DNA of 14,940 nucleotides from Candidatus Omnitrophota bacterium (GCA_021735105.1 JAIPHS010000015.1:1-14940), one strand, 5' to 3'. Positions 7,183 to 13,824 are shown, counted from the first letter of the stretch. Notes: generated from the letters alone by a model not told the origin. Program-made: numbers and translations.

Positions 7183-8154
7183 CTACCCTATATTATTACT
7201 TTTCTCTCTGTTGCATCTCTCACAAAGTAATTGGATATTGCGAGCTGTATTAGCCCCTCCTTTTGAGATGGGTATTATGTGATCGAATTCTAACTTTTCT
7301 TTGCTGCCACATTTAACGCACTTTCCTCCATCTCTGTTCCAGACTTGATTCTTAACTTCTTCAGGGATAGGTTCTCTGCTATCGGAAGGAATATTCCCAT
7401 ATTCTTCTTGAGTTTTTTGCTTTATTTTTCTTTTGACACTCTTTAGCTTTTCTCTTCTTTCAGCTCTTTGTGCTGTTTTGATAAGTTCTTCTGCTTCTTC
7501 GTAATCATATCCATGAAGTTCGGTTAATAAAAGTTGTTTTATTCCTTCTCCTGTCATATATTCAATTCCAAGTTCATCTATTAAATTTCCATTCTCAAAA
7601 TATATGTCGGGATCTATCTCTATAGGAATCCTTTCATTTTCTATTTCTTTACTAACAGCAATTTCTTCAGGATTTAGGTTTTTATATTTTTTCTTAACAT
7701 AAAGATGTTGCTCCCGGGTTTTTTCATTAAATTCTCTTATTTCATTCTCTTTATCGATTCTAGCCTCCTCTTCAGCTCTTTCAGCAAAATATCCACGAAT
7801 TAAATTTGCTGCTTTTTCACTCAACCAATATACAACCCCTGCGATAATTATTACTGCAATATAATGCATACCAGCCAATAAACCAATAAAAACAAATAAT
7901 AAGGTTATTATTATTTCTAATCTTTCTATTATTACAGTAATTATACTCACTACTTGTTTTATAGATTCATCCTTCTGCTTAACAATTTTTTCATCTTCTT
8001 TATTATCTTGGATTATATCAACTTCTTTAACAGAAGTAACGTATAAACCCTCTGATTGGATTTTTTTAATAGCTTCCTTTTGGTTTTCTGCCTCAACAGC
8101 TTTTTGGAAATTCTCCCTCTTACTATCAAAACCCTCTATTATAAATTTCTTCAT
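7183..8154 (-). CDS. Membrane-anchored HNH endonuclease
   Basis: The 323-residue product has three parts. Residues 1-47 (KFIIEGFDSK...AIKKIQSEGLYVTSVKE) resemble the small N-terminal domain found in T2SSF-like proteins. Residues about 80-112 form two membrane helices separated by a short turn (GMHY). A charged helical linker (113-250) follows. The C-terminus is a canonical HNH domain: RDGGKCVKCG with C279/C282, the DH pair D291/H292 in EFDHIIPISKGG, N306 in ARNIQLLC, and C311/C314 in CERCNREKSN. All catalytic and zinc positions are intact. The nuclease probably faces the cytoplasm at the membrane, an arrangement seen in some phage-defence effectors. Promoter hexamers lie about 50 bases upstream. 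Confidence 0.85.
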   Translation of the reverse strand: MKKFIIEGFDSKRENFQKAVEAENQKEAIKKIQSEGLYVTSVKEVDIIQDNKEDEKIVKQKDESIKQVVSIITVIIERLEIIITLLFVFIGLLAGMHYIAVIIIAGVVYWLSEKAANLIRGYFAERAEEEARIDKENEIREFNEKTREQHLYVKKKYKNLNPEEIAVSKEIENERIPIEIDPDIYFENGNLIDELGIEYMTGEGIKQLLLTELHGYDYEEAEELIKTAQRAERREKLKSVKRKIKQKTQEEYGNIPSDSREPIPEEVKNQVWNRDGGKCVKCGSKEKLEFDHIIPISKGGANTARNIQLLCERCNREKSNNIG

Positions 8155-8204
8155 ACTTTTTGTGCTATATATTTAGTAATATTTTCTTGTTGTAGTCTAA
8201 TTAA

Positions 8205-8232
8205 ATTATACCATTTGACTTATCTGAAACAA
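8205..8232 (-). promoter_or_regulatory. Candidate promoter for the membrane HNH gene
   Basis: On the minus strand TTGTTT (8227-8232) and TATAAT (8205-8210) are 16 bases apart. The predicted start is about 45 bases before the HNH ATG at 8154. The -35 match is weak. The spacer and -10 lie just downstream of repeat-peptide copy 2, so this intergenic stretch could start a separate transcript for the HNH and zinc-ribbon genes. Confidence 0.45.
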
Positions 8233-8280
8233 AAATCTATATCTTTTCTACTATCAGCCATGAGCTATGAGCTACGTTTC

Positions 8281-8349
8281 TTAGTCCTCAACCAGCGACA
8301 GCATTTTATAAACATTCGCCTTTCTGTCTGAAGAATCTGGTGGTATTAA
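8281..8349 (-). pseudogene. Short repeat-peptide ORF, copy 2 (PPDSSDRKANVYKML), interrupted
   Basis: This is the second copy of the module at 6863-6970. It encodes IPPDSSDRKANVYKML then SLVED and a stop at 8281. Upstream similarity continues to about 8375, but a TAA at 8350-8352 sits where copy 1 has CAA, so the frame has no usable start. It begins within about 50 bases of the end of the 8396-9160 gene, as copy 1 follows the zinc-ribbon gene. It is read as a remnant of a duplicated coding segment. Confidence 0.5.
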
Positions 8350-8395
8350 TTAATTCTTAAAAAATAGTCGTTGCTCCTATTTCCTTATTGTTAAA

Positions 8396-9160
8396 TCATT
8401 TTCTCCAATTATCACAAACATCCGCACTAAGAATTGAAACGATATCTTCTGGCGAAATCGCTTTAAAAACAACTAAAGATTCTGGAAAGCCTACGTATGA
8501 TTCTCCACTATAGATTCTATCCCATATAAACTTTCTAATTAAAGAAGTTCTATAAAGGTAAAGCTTGGAGTATTGTTTTACAATAGCAACATCTTCAAAC
8601 CACGAAACAGGAATTTTACATTTCACAAAAATGGGTTTTGATCCTTGGCTTTTAATAGACAATCTCTGCTCACCCTCTCTTCCAAGATTAGCAGCAACCA
8701 TTCTGAGGTAATGACTACCTTCATTGAGATATGTTGCGGAAGCAAGTTTTGCCGATGTATACATACTAATACTTTCATCGTATAGTCGAAAATATGTTGC
8801 TGCTTCAGAAATGGCCCTATCAAGATTTTGGATACCTGTAAAGATGTCTCTGGCTTTTGCTTCGAGCCTTTCTCGAGAAGATGTTAGTAAGCCTAAACGA
8901 CAATATTCATTTGGATCAGTAGTGCGACAGGCGTGATATGCCATAACATAAACATAGTTCCTCTTAAATACTTCATCACATTTGTATCGTAGCTTTTTGA
9001 TAGTAGGATTTGTTACATCCTCAGGACTTTTTTTAAATATTTCTTGAGGGCCTTCAAAATCATCTTTCAATATAGGCAAAATTTCCTCAGGATATAGTAT
9101 TTGCTTATATTCTTCTGCGTAAGTCGATGGATCATCTAAATCTAGTATATTTGAATTCAT
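8396..9160 (-). CDS. Unknown protein, distant ADP-ribosyltransferase resemblance
   Basis: I do not firmly recognise this 254-residue soluble protein. Some features recall the ADP-ribosyltransferase fold: VMAYHACRTTDP with H76 and T80 (like the H-x-T opening of DarT or RNA phosphotransferases), a following CRLGLLTSS (like IL..GL), PIFVKCKIPVSWF as a core strand, and near the end ESLVVFKAISPEDIVSIL, like the E...IPPE.I tail in that fold. E227 could be the catalytic Glu, but this is not established. No membrane helix or signal is seen. The gene begins with ATG (9160) after an AT-rich leader lacking a clear Shine-Dalgarno. It is a complete frame with no sign of decay. Confidence 0.5.
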   Translation of the reverse strand: MNSNILDLDDPSTYAEEYKQILYPEEILPILKDDFEGPQEIFKKSPEDVTNPTIKKLRYKCDEVFKRNYVYVMAYHACRTTDPNEYCRLGLLTSSRERLEAKARDIFTGIQNLDRAISEAATYFRLYDESISMYTSAKLASATYLNEGSHYLRMVAANLGREGEQRLSIKSQGSKPIFVKCKIPVSWFEDVAIVKQYSKLYLYRTSLIRKFIWDRIYSGESYVGFPESLVVFKAISPEDIVSILSADVCDNWRK

Positions 9161-9309
9161 AATAACAATGTAAAAAAAATAGAAAAGCGATCAAATCTAT
9201 TAAAAGTTGCCTTTACCACAATTCGGAAAATAACATAATTCTTGGTTAAATTGTTTGAGAAAAAATTTGATGGAAATACAAAATAAATTTATCAATTTAG
9301 AAAGTAGTA
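9161..9309. other. AT-rich intergenic stretch with a possible zinc-finger tail remnant
   Basis: No convincing gene is present. On the minus strand a frame ending near 9204 reads FNQELCYFPNCGKGNF, loosely like the end of a zinc ribbon, but the Cys spacing is C-x4-C and there is no good start. It may be a remnant. Confidence 0.25.
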
Positions 9310-9752
9310 TTAAGTAGTTTTAAGATATTTTTTAAATTTTTTGTTTTTATTATCTAGCTGTTTCTGAAACCACTCAAAAATCTCACGTCTTTTTTTTATA
9401 AGTTTTACACGCTGTTCTTGATTCTTCGTTTTATCTAGTTCTTTACTTATTTGATCGAGTTTAAGGCTATTTTTATACAATTGGTCTATATATTCTTTAA
9501 TGCTTTATCAAATAAAAAAACTACATCTTTCATTGCTTTATTAAACTCTAATATGTAATCATTTTCAATAGCCCCATAGCTTATAATATTTGCTACATAT
9601 TCACTGACTTTATCAAATATCAGCTTCCTATCTTTATAATGAGTAAACTGCTGAATTCTCTTGTTGAGATTATAGTTTTTAACAGCTAATATTGCAGCAA
9701 TAACTCCAAATATAATATTAAAAATTATTGAAATAATCTCAAAAGTATTCAT
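9310..9752 (-). pseudogene. Small one-helix membrane protein, interrupted by a one-base frameshift
   Basis: An 88-residue frame (9486-9752) starts MNTFEIISIIFNIIFGVIAA with one membrane helix, then RKLIFDKVSEYV and VVFLFDKAL, and stops at 9486. A second frame continues at once: KEYIDQLYKNSL, then RREIFEWFQKQLDNKNKKF and KYLKTT, stop at 9310. Restoring one A in the AAA at 9496-9498 joins them as FDKALKEYIDQLY and gives 147 residues. The pattern (N-terminal helix, FDKL..Y, FLFD..I.EYI..LY, FEWF..Q....KFKKYL) matches a widespread uncharacterised bacterial family as I remember it. Function is unknown. The gap is a single base, so either mutation or a consensus error. Confidence 0.7.
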
Positions 9753-9792
9753 AGATTCATTGTTTTTTATATTATAGTTTTTTAAATGAAAT

Positions 9793-10350
9793 TTATTTAT
9801 TCAAAAGCTTTATAATATAAAGAATTGAAATGCCCCAATAAACCAATTGAACTATTTGAATTACATTCTGGACTAACTTAGATGATTTGTCGAACTTTAT
9901 CATTTTTGAGATTTCTCTCGGAAGAAAAACGATCATCTCAAGCCAGAATAAAGGATTAAAACTTAACCAAGCTTGTGTCCAATAATGTCCCTTTGCAAGA
10001 GATATAGTACTTCGCGCTGATTCCAAGATATCTTCATTCAAAAATAATAAGTTATCAAGAGGATTTACGTGTTCTGGCTTTCCATAACCTAACCCTACAG
10101 GCTTCATATATGATTTTATTTGTCCTTTGGCGCCAGAATTTAAAACTCGCCTTTTTATCTCCATTTGATTCGCTTCAATCCATTTAAAAGCCTTCTTCCC
10201 TTTTTTCTTTTCTTTTTCTTTTGCACCTTCTAATCTTCCCCTTAAGAAATCGCCATGTAAACGTAGTGCCTTACGAAGATAGAGGCAATTATTTATATTT
10301 AACAAAAATCGTACAACTGGAATTATAAAAATAATATACCATTTTCCCAT
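9793..10350 (-). CDS. Membrane protein of unknown function
   Basis: The 185-residue product has a short N-terminal hydrophobic stretch (about 4-18), a basic Lys-rich stretch (45-54, KEKEKKKGKK), a soluble middle and two C-terminal hydrophobic segments (about 127-143 and 160-182). I do not recognise the family. The ATG at 10350 is preceded by AAGGAAAGGA about 10-12 bases upstream. It sits between two other membrane-protein genes on the same strand, about 50 bases after the larger one and 40 before the smaller, so the three may form a membrane complex or cassette. Confidence 0.65.
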   Translation of the reverse strand: MGKWYIIFIIPVVRFLLNINNCLYLRKALRLHGDFLRGRLEGAKEKEKKKGKKAFKWIEANQMEIKRRVLNSGAKGQIKSYMKPVGLGYGKPEHVNPLDNLLFLNEDILESARSTISLAKGHYWTQAWLSFNPLFWLEMIVFLPREISKMIKFDKSSKLVQNVIQIVQLVYWGISILYIIKLLNK

Positions 10351-10402
10351 ATTATTAATTATCCTTTCCTTACAGTACTAAAAAGTAATTTGTTATTCGT
10401 AA

Positions 10403-11918
10403 CTACTCTACATTTTCTAAATAGAATTTAAGTTCTTCTAATGTACGCTTTATAACTTCATAATGCTTTTCATTCATTGGGGTATCTGGTTTGATGTCTT
10501 TTAATTGGTCTAAGTAATAATTTATTCTATCTTTGCTAAAAAGATTATTGTAAACTATTCTGAACAATTCAAGAGTTTCTATCTTTTCTTCTTCATCGCG
10601 TTTTTTTATTTCCTCTTCAATATTATTACCAGTAAAAGCAAATGATCTTCCTATTTTTCCGATATTCCATTTTTTCTCTATAGCTAATCCCATCTGTCCA
10701 CTTCTTATTCCGTAACAATATATAATAAATACTCTTCCCCATTTGATTGGATCAATTTTAGGAAATAAAAACATTGTAAATTCATCAAATCTATAATCAT
10801 ACTTTTCTGTTTCGCCTTCTCTCATTATTCGATATTTCATTTTATTCATATAGTTATCTAAAAAAATTTTCGGGATTAAATTTTTTGAAGAATCTTTCAA
10901 ATTATTAACAGTAATCTTCCAATAATCAGGTATAGTTAGATAATCTTCGTAATCATGACGGGTAAAATCAACAGGAATTCTTTCTGAAATTAAATCAAAG
11001 AAAAAACTTAAAATATCCTCTAAGTATTTTTCTTTTTGAACATTTTGTTTTACATGCTCAACAAAAGACATAATAAATGACGATGTGTATTTATTTTTGA
11101 CCAACGCATCCCAGTTCTTTCTTACTATATTTTTTAAATGACGCTTGATTAAATATAAGACAGTTTTGTCTTTGTTGTCATCCTTTTCTGTCTGCCAAAA
11201 AATACAATATAATTTAAGTAAATATTGCAAAACATCCTTGGTGGCTAAGTTTAACTCTAATGATCTATTGTCATAAAACTGTTCAAAATAGAACAACAGC
11301 TGTGCTATATAACGAAATTCATTTTCTTCCTTATAGCCTTTAACGCGCCTTTTAAAAATGGAGAAAAACTCATTTTCTTGCTGTGACGTTAATTGCTTAG
11401 AATCGAATATCGAATACCAAGCCCGGCTTAAAATAGAAAAATCCTTTTCATCTTTAAGGAATGTCTTTCTATATTCGTTCTTTTCAACTCCCTTAAGCCA
11501 AAGCCAAAGTTTAAACAAAAGAGCAATAGTAAAGAATATACCTGCTGAAAAAACCAATAGCAAAATTATTCTGATCCATAAAATCGGAATTACCCAAAAA
11601 AACGGGGGTAAAAAAAGAAAAGCAACCCATAAAATGAATTTTTTAAAATTAAAGAAATGATATAAAACAACATAATAATCAAGTATAGCCAGATCTTTAG
11701 ATTCCTCATCCCTATTTTTGTATATATTAGAAAAAACTATAATTATTACTGGAATATAAATTGCTATTATTGCTGCTCCTATTCCTTGCAAAAGAGTGGG
11801 ATCGATTTTTTTTAAAAACTCATCTATTATTTGAGGATAAGTTATAGTAATTACAAAAAAAAATCGTGCAGCTTAATATTATAAAAAAATGTGGTCTTGC
11901 TTTTATACTTTTACTCAT
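10403..11918 (-). CDS. Large membrane protein of unknown function with a 5' homopolymer frameshift
   Basis: The uninterrupted frame begins at a TTG (11791) and gives 462 residues: helices near 3-20, 51-69 and 72-97, then a long charged helical cytoplasmic part with no motif I recognise. The TTG has no Shine-Dalgarno and falls inside similar coding sequence. Reading upstream, the same frame continues (VITITYPQIIDEFLKKIDP) to a T9 run (plus-strand A9, 11855-11863), and beyond it an ATG at 11918 opens MSKSIKARPHFFIILSC in another frame. Removing one T joins them into 504 residues with an extra N-terminal helix. The run may be a phase-variable switch, a slippage site or a sequencing error. Confidence 0.7.
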
Positions 11919-11977
11919 ATTACTAAAAATTAGTTAAGTTTGAAAAAAACTATTCTTATAATTCTTGTTATAGAGAA

Positions 11978-12136
11978 TTACTCCTTTGTCCATTCCCCTG
12001 TTACTTTATTAAATTTATATCCAGGTTTATTTATTGAAGATTTATATTTAGGAATTGTTAAGTGTAAAACAATCCACAGAGCAATACCGGCAAGAATAAT
12101 TAGTAGACAAATTTGGAAGAAAGTTTTCCATTTCAT
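11978..12136 (-). CDS. 52-residue single-pass membrane peptide
   Basis: A short minus-strand frame from ATG (12136) to TAA (11978) encodes MKWKTFFQICLLIILAGIAL and then WIVLHLTIPK with a KPGYKFNKVTGEWTKE tail. Residues 6-28 form one membrane helix with a positive N-terminus, so the tail is probably outside. A GGTGG lies about 20 bases upstream, so the ribosome site is weak. Codon use and hydrophobic pattern are protein-like. It precedes the 10403-11918 membrane gene and could be a partner. The opposite-strand frame over the same bases looks like a shadow. Confidence 0.55.
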   Translation of the reverse strand: MKWKTFFQICLLIILAGIALWIVLHLTIPKYKSSINKPGYKFNKVTGEWTKE

Positions 12137-12230
12137 AATCGTATATTTTAAATTTTACCACCTTTACATCTAAAGCTCAAATATTACAACTTGACCTAAA
12201 TAATTAAAGGTAGAAAAGAAATAAGAGAAG

Positions 12231-12250
12231 AAAAGGATCTGACTCCTTTT
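12231..12250 (-). terminator. Hairpin after the winged-helix/HNH gene
   Basis: AAAAGGA (12231-12237) pairs with TCCTTTT (12244-12250) around TCTGAC. On the minus strand it begins right after the HNH stop codon (12252) and is followed by a T-rich stretch (CTTCTCTTATTTCTTTT), fitting a rho-independent terminator. The core GGAGTCAGATCC also resembles the GGGGTCAGACC-type REP repeats linked to REP-associated transposases. Confidence 0.5.
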
Positions 12251-12251
12251 T

Positions 12252-12887
12252 CTATTTTTTGTGCTTACCATTCTTTCTTTTTCTCCTCTCTTGAATATTT
12301 TTCAAAATATATGGAGCTGCTTCCTCATAGATTTTGCCCGATTTTATACCGTTACAAACAAGACAACAAGTACGAAGATTTTCTTTGGTATGCTTACCGC
12401 CCTTTGACTGAGGGACATAATGGTCAAGGGTCGCATTATCTTTTGTTACTTCTTCTCCACAATATTGACATATCCATTTATCTCTTTCAAATATAACTTT
12501 TCGCTTTGCTGGATCTGTAAAATAATCATCTTCTTTCTCTGCCAATTGAACAGTAGCAAGTTTTTCTATTACTGTAGGGATATCACGTGGGAATTTTACT
12601 ATATATTCCGTCCCATCTCTTGTTGTATCCCCTATAGAAATACATCCCTTTTCTTCTAAACAAGAAACTATTTTTGTCATATGAGCATAATTCGTTTTGG
12701 CTCCACGAGAACCTGCTCCATACCCCTGTGCCATTGTCCTTTTCCCGATTCTGATCTTTTGAGATCCATTACGAAGAATCGAATTTCTTACTAGATATAG
12801 ATATAGAGATGCTTCGTATGGTGTTAACTCTGGTAATAACAAATCGACAAAGTCTGTTATTAACAATTTTATATCGTCTTTTTCCAT
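12252..12887 (-). CDS. Winged-helix / HNH endonuclease protein
   Basis: The 211-residue product joins a putative N-terminal winged helix (about 18-100: LTPYEASLYLYLVRNS, then IGKRTMAQ, NYAHMTKIVSCLEEKGCISI and a TEYIVKFP wing) to a C-terminal HNH nuclease. The nuclease has RDKWICQYCG with C140/C143, LDHYVPQSKGGKH with D155/H156, N170 in ENLRTCC, and C175/C178 in CLVCNGIKSGK. The basic C-terminus (RRKRKNGKHKK) suits DNA binding. GGAGG lies 5 bases before the ATG at 12887 (12893-12897), a clear start. The layout resembles transcription or replication regulators of mobile elements fused to a nuclease. A 9-bp inverted repeat lies about 40-63 bases upstream. Confidence 0.85.
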   Translation of the reverse strand: MEKDDIKLLITDFVDLLLPELTPYEASLYLYLVRNSILRNGSQKIRIGKRTMAQGYGAGSRGAKTNYAHMTKIVSCLEEKGCISIGDTTRDGTEYIVKFPRDIPTVIEKLATVQLAEKEDDYFTDPAKRKVIFERDKWICQYCGEEVTKDNATLDHYVPQSKGGKHTKENLRTCCLVCNGIKSGKIYEEAAPYILKNIQERRKRKNGKHKK

Positions 12888-12924
12888 TATACCCTCCGGA
12901 TTTTCAAACTATGTACTGCGTGTT

Positions 12925-13176
12925 TTAATTTACTAAATTTCTTAGTAAATCTTGATATCTAGCAACTTGCGCGAGTTCATCTAAAATTTTTGATTCTGAT
13001 ATTTTATCAATCCGATGTCTTTGAAATTTGAAATCTATATTTATTTTTATTATACTTTATTGGCTTTCCCCATCTCTAATTATATCAAATACATTATTAG
13101 CAACAGGTAAAATCTGCTTGGATAAACTTAAATTTTTTAATGTTTCATCTCTTAGATATTGACTCTTGATACCTCT
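12925..13176 (-). pseudogene. Remnant ORF with an in-frame stop, no start
   Basis: One minus-strand frame stays open except for a TAA at 13057-13059. It reads GIKSQYLRDETLKNL, SKQILPVANNVFDIIRDGESQ up to the stop, then FQRHRIDKISESKILDELAQ and VARYQDLLRNLVN to the stop at 12925. The composition is protein-like on both sides of the stop. No ATG, GTG or TTG start is visible; a TAG precedes it directly after the XRE gene. I do not recognise the family. It looks like the decayed remains of a gene between the repressor and the HNH gene. Confidence 0.4.
12928..12950. promoter_or_regulatory. 9-bp inverted repeat upstream of the winged-helix/HNH gene
   Basis: ATTTACTAA (12928-12936) and TTAGTAAAT (12942-12950) are exact reverse complements around ATTTC. 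The inner TACTA/TAGTA halves match those of the palindrome upstream of the XRE gene (13396-13411). It could be an operator for the neighbouring repressor. It is AT-rich, so chance occurrence is possible. Confidence 0.4.
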
Positions 13177-13180
13177 CTAT

Positions 13181-13381
13181 CTATAACTTCCTCCCCACCA
13201 ACTTATCAATACTCATCCCAAACACATCCGCCAATTTGATTAAGGTCTTCAATCTTGGATATTCTGCTCTCCCCTGCTCAATTTTGGTTATTGCATTGAA
13301 GGAAAGACCGGTTTTCTCAGCCAACTTCTGCTGAGACCAGCCTTTTTCTTTGCGAAATTTTCTGACTCTTTCTGCTAACAT
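13181..13381 (-). CDS. XRE-family HTH transcriptional repressor
   Basis: The 66-residue product is a bare Cro/C1-type helix-turn-helix domain. VRKFRKEKGWSQQKLAEKTG (6-25) holds the first helices and LSFNAITKIEQGRAEYPRLK (26-45) the recognition helix, with ADVFGMSIDKLVG closing the five-helix bundle. It has no sensor or oligomerisation domain, as in phage Cro-like and small mobile-element repressors. Starting at ATG 13381, it lies at the right end of the accessory tract with a TACTAC/GTAGTA palindrome just upstream. It probably controls itself and perhaps the HNH gene. Confidence 0.93.
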   Translation of the reverse strand: MLAERVRKFRKEKGWSQQKLAEKTGLSFNAITKIEQGRAEYPRLKTLIKLADVFGMSIDKLVGRKL

Positions 13382-13395
13382 CTTGCTTGACCTAT

Positions 13396-13411
13396 TACTA
13401 CTCTTGTAGTA
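13396..13411. promoter_or_regulatory. Candidate XRE operator
   Basis: TACTAC (13396-13401) and GTAGTA (13406-13411) are exact reverse complements around TCTT, 15-30 bases upstream of the repressor ATG. A smaller GTAG-GG-CTAC element lies further upstream near 13420-13429. Autoregulation by the XRE protein is inferred from position. Confidence 0.5.
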
Positions 13412-13452
13412 TTATTTTTGTAGGGCTACTTTTACCATACTTCAGTTAGAAT

Positions 13453-13461
13453 ATTGTACCA
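13453..13461 (-). promoter_or_regulatory. Possible extended -10 promoter for the XRE gene
   Basis: On the minus strand TGGTACAAT matches an extended -10 (TG-N-TAnAAT), 72-80 bases upstream of the ATG. There is no good -35. The candidate operator would lie in the transcribed leader. Confidence 0.3.
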
Positions 13462-13544
13462 CTATGCGTAATTTTAAAAAAGAGAAAAACTTAAGAAAAT
13501 TTTTTACACCCTCTACGGCAAATGTATTTTTTCTTCCAGATTTT

Positions 13545-13696
13545 CAATGAGACTTTCCCGACGGCACGTCGGGATTAGTCGAATTCCCCGCTCCTTATTT
13601 TTTTATTTAGCGGGGTCCCGTAAAACGGGAAATCCTGAGAGACCCTGAGCGAGGCGAAAGCCGAGCGAAGGGGAATCGAAGGATCTTATTATTAAT
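13545..13696. repeat. Hairpin-rich insertion that splits the right repeat copy
   Basis: About 152 bases separate AAAATCTGGAAG-type sequence (13525-13544, inverted) from ATTTTTTTTCGGGCCAG (13697-13713). In the left copy these two blocks are contiguous. The insert has three perfect hairpins: CCCGACG/CGTCGGG (13557-13573), CCCCGCT/AGCGGGG (13586-13615) and TCCCGT/ACGGGA (13616-13630). After these comes TCCTGAG...CCTGAGCGAGGCG...GCGAAGGGG...TCGAAGGA, a REP-like unit. The hairpins could end transcription between the accessory tract and the recombinase leader. Confidence 0.6.
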
Positions 13697-13719
13697 ATTT
13701 TTTTTCGGGCCAGGAATGT

Positions 13720-13824
13720 TTTTTGGATTTAGGCATAAACCACCAATATTGGCAGAGGCTTGGCCGCCGAAGCTGACGTTCAGGAAGCGAAGGCGGATGC
13801 GGCTGAACTCCTGCTAAATAAAAT
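13720..13824. repeat. Right arm of the 105-bp inverted repeat
   Basis: This is the reverse complement of bases 1-105 with one mismatch. It holds TTTAGGCATAAACC, a CCAATATTGG palindrome and AGCTGACGTTCAGGAAGCG, which recurs at 14071-14089. The repeat is GC-rich against the AT-rich tract to its left and leads into the recombinase leader. A protein-like frame across it is judged spurious. Confidence 0.93.

Noticed and set aside
6863..8375. The duplicated module as an integron attC site
   Set aside because: No paired GTTRRRY/RYYYAAC core sites are evident, and differences fall at third codon positions, which favours a coding origin.
9204..9297. Minus-strand frame ending CYFPNCGKGNF, like a zinc-ribbon tail
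   Set aside because: It has only one Cys pair with C-x4-C spacing, a TTG start and no ribosome site. Noted only as a possible remnant.
11940..12173. A 77-codon plus-strand frame
   Set aside because: It overlaps the 52-residue minus-strand membrane peptide, which has an ATG and a clean helix; the plus frame starts at a TTG and has no recognisable features.
5700..13500. CRISPR array or diversity-generating retroelement
   Set aside because: No regularly spaced repeats and no reverse transcriptase or template/variable repeat pair were seen.
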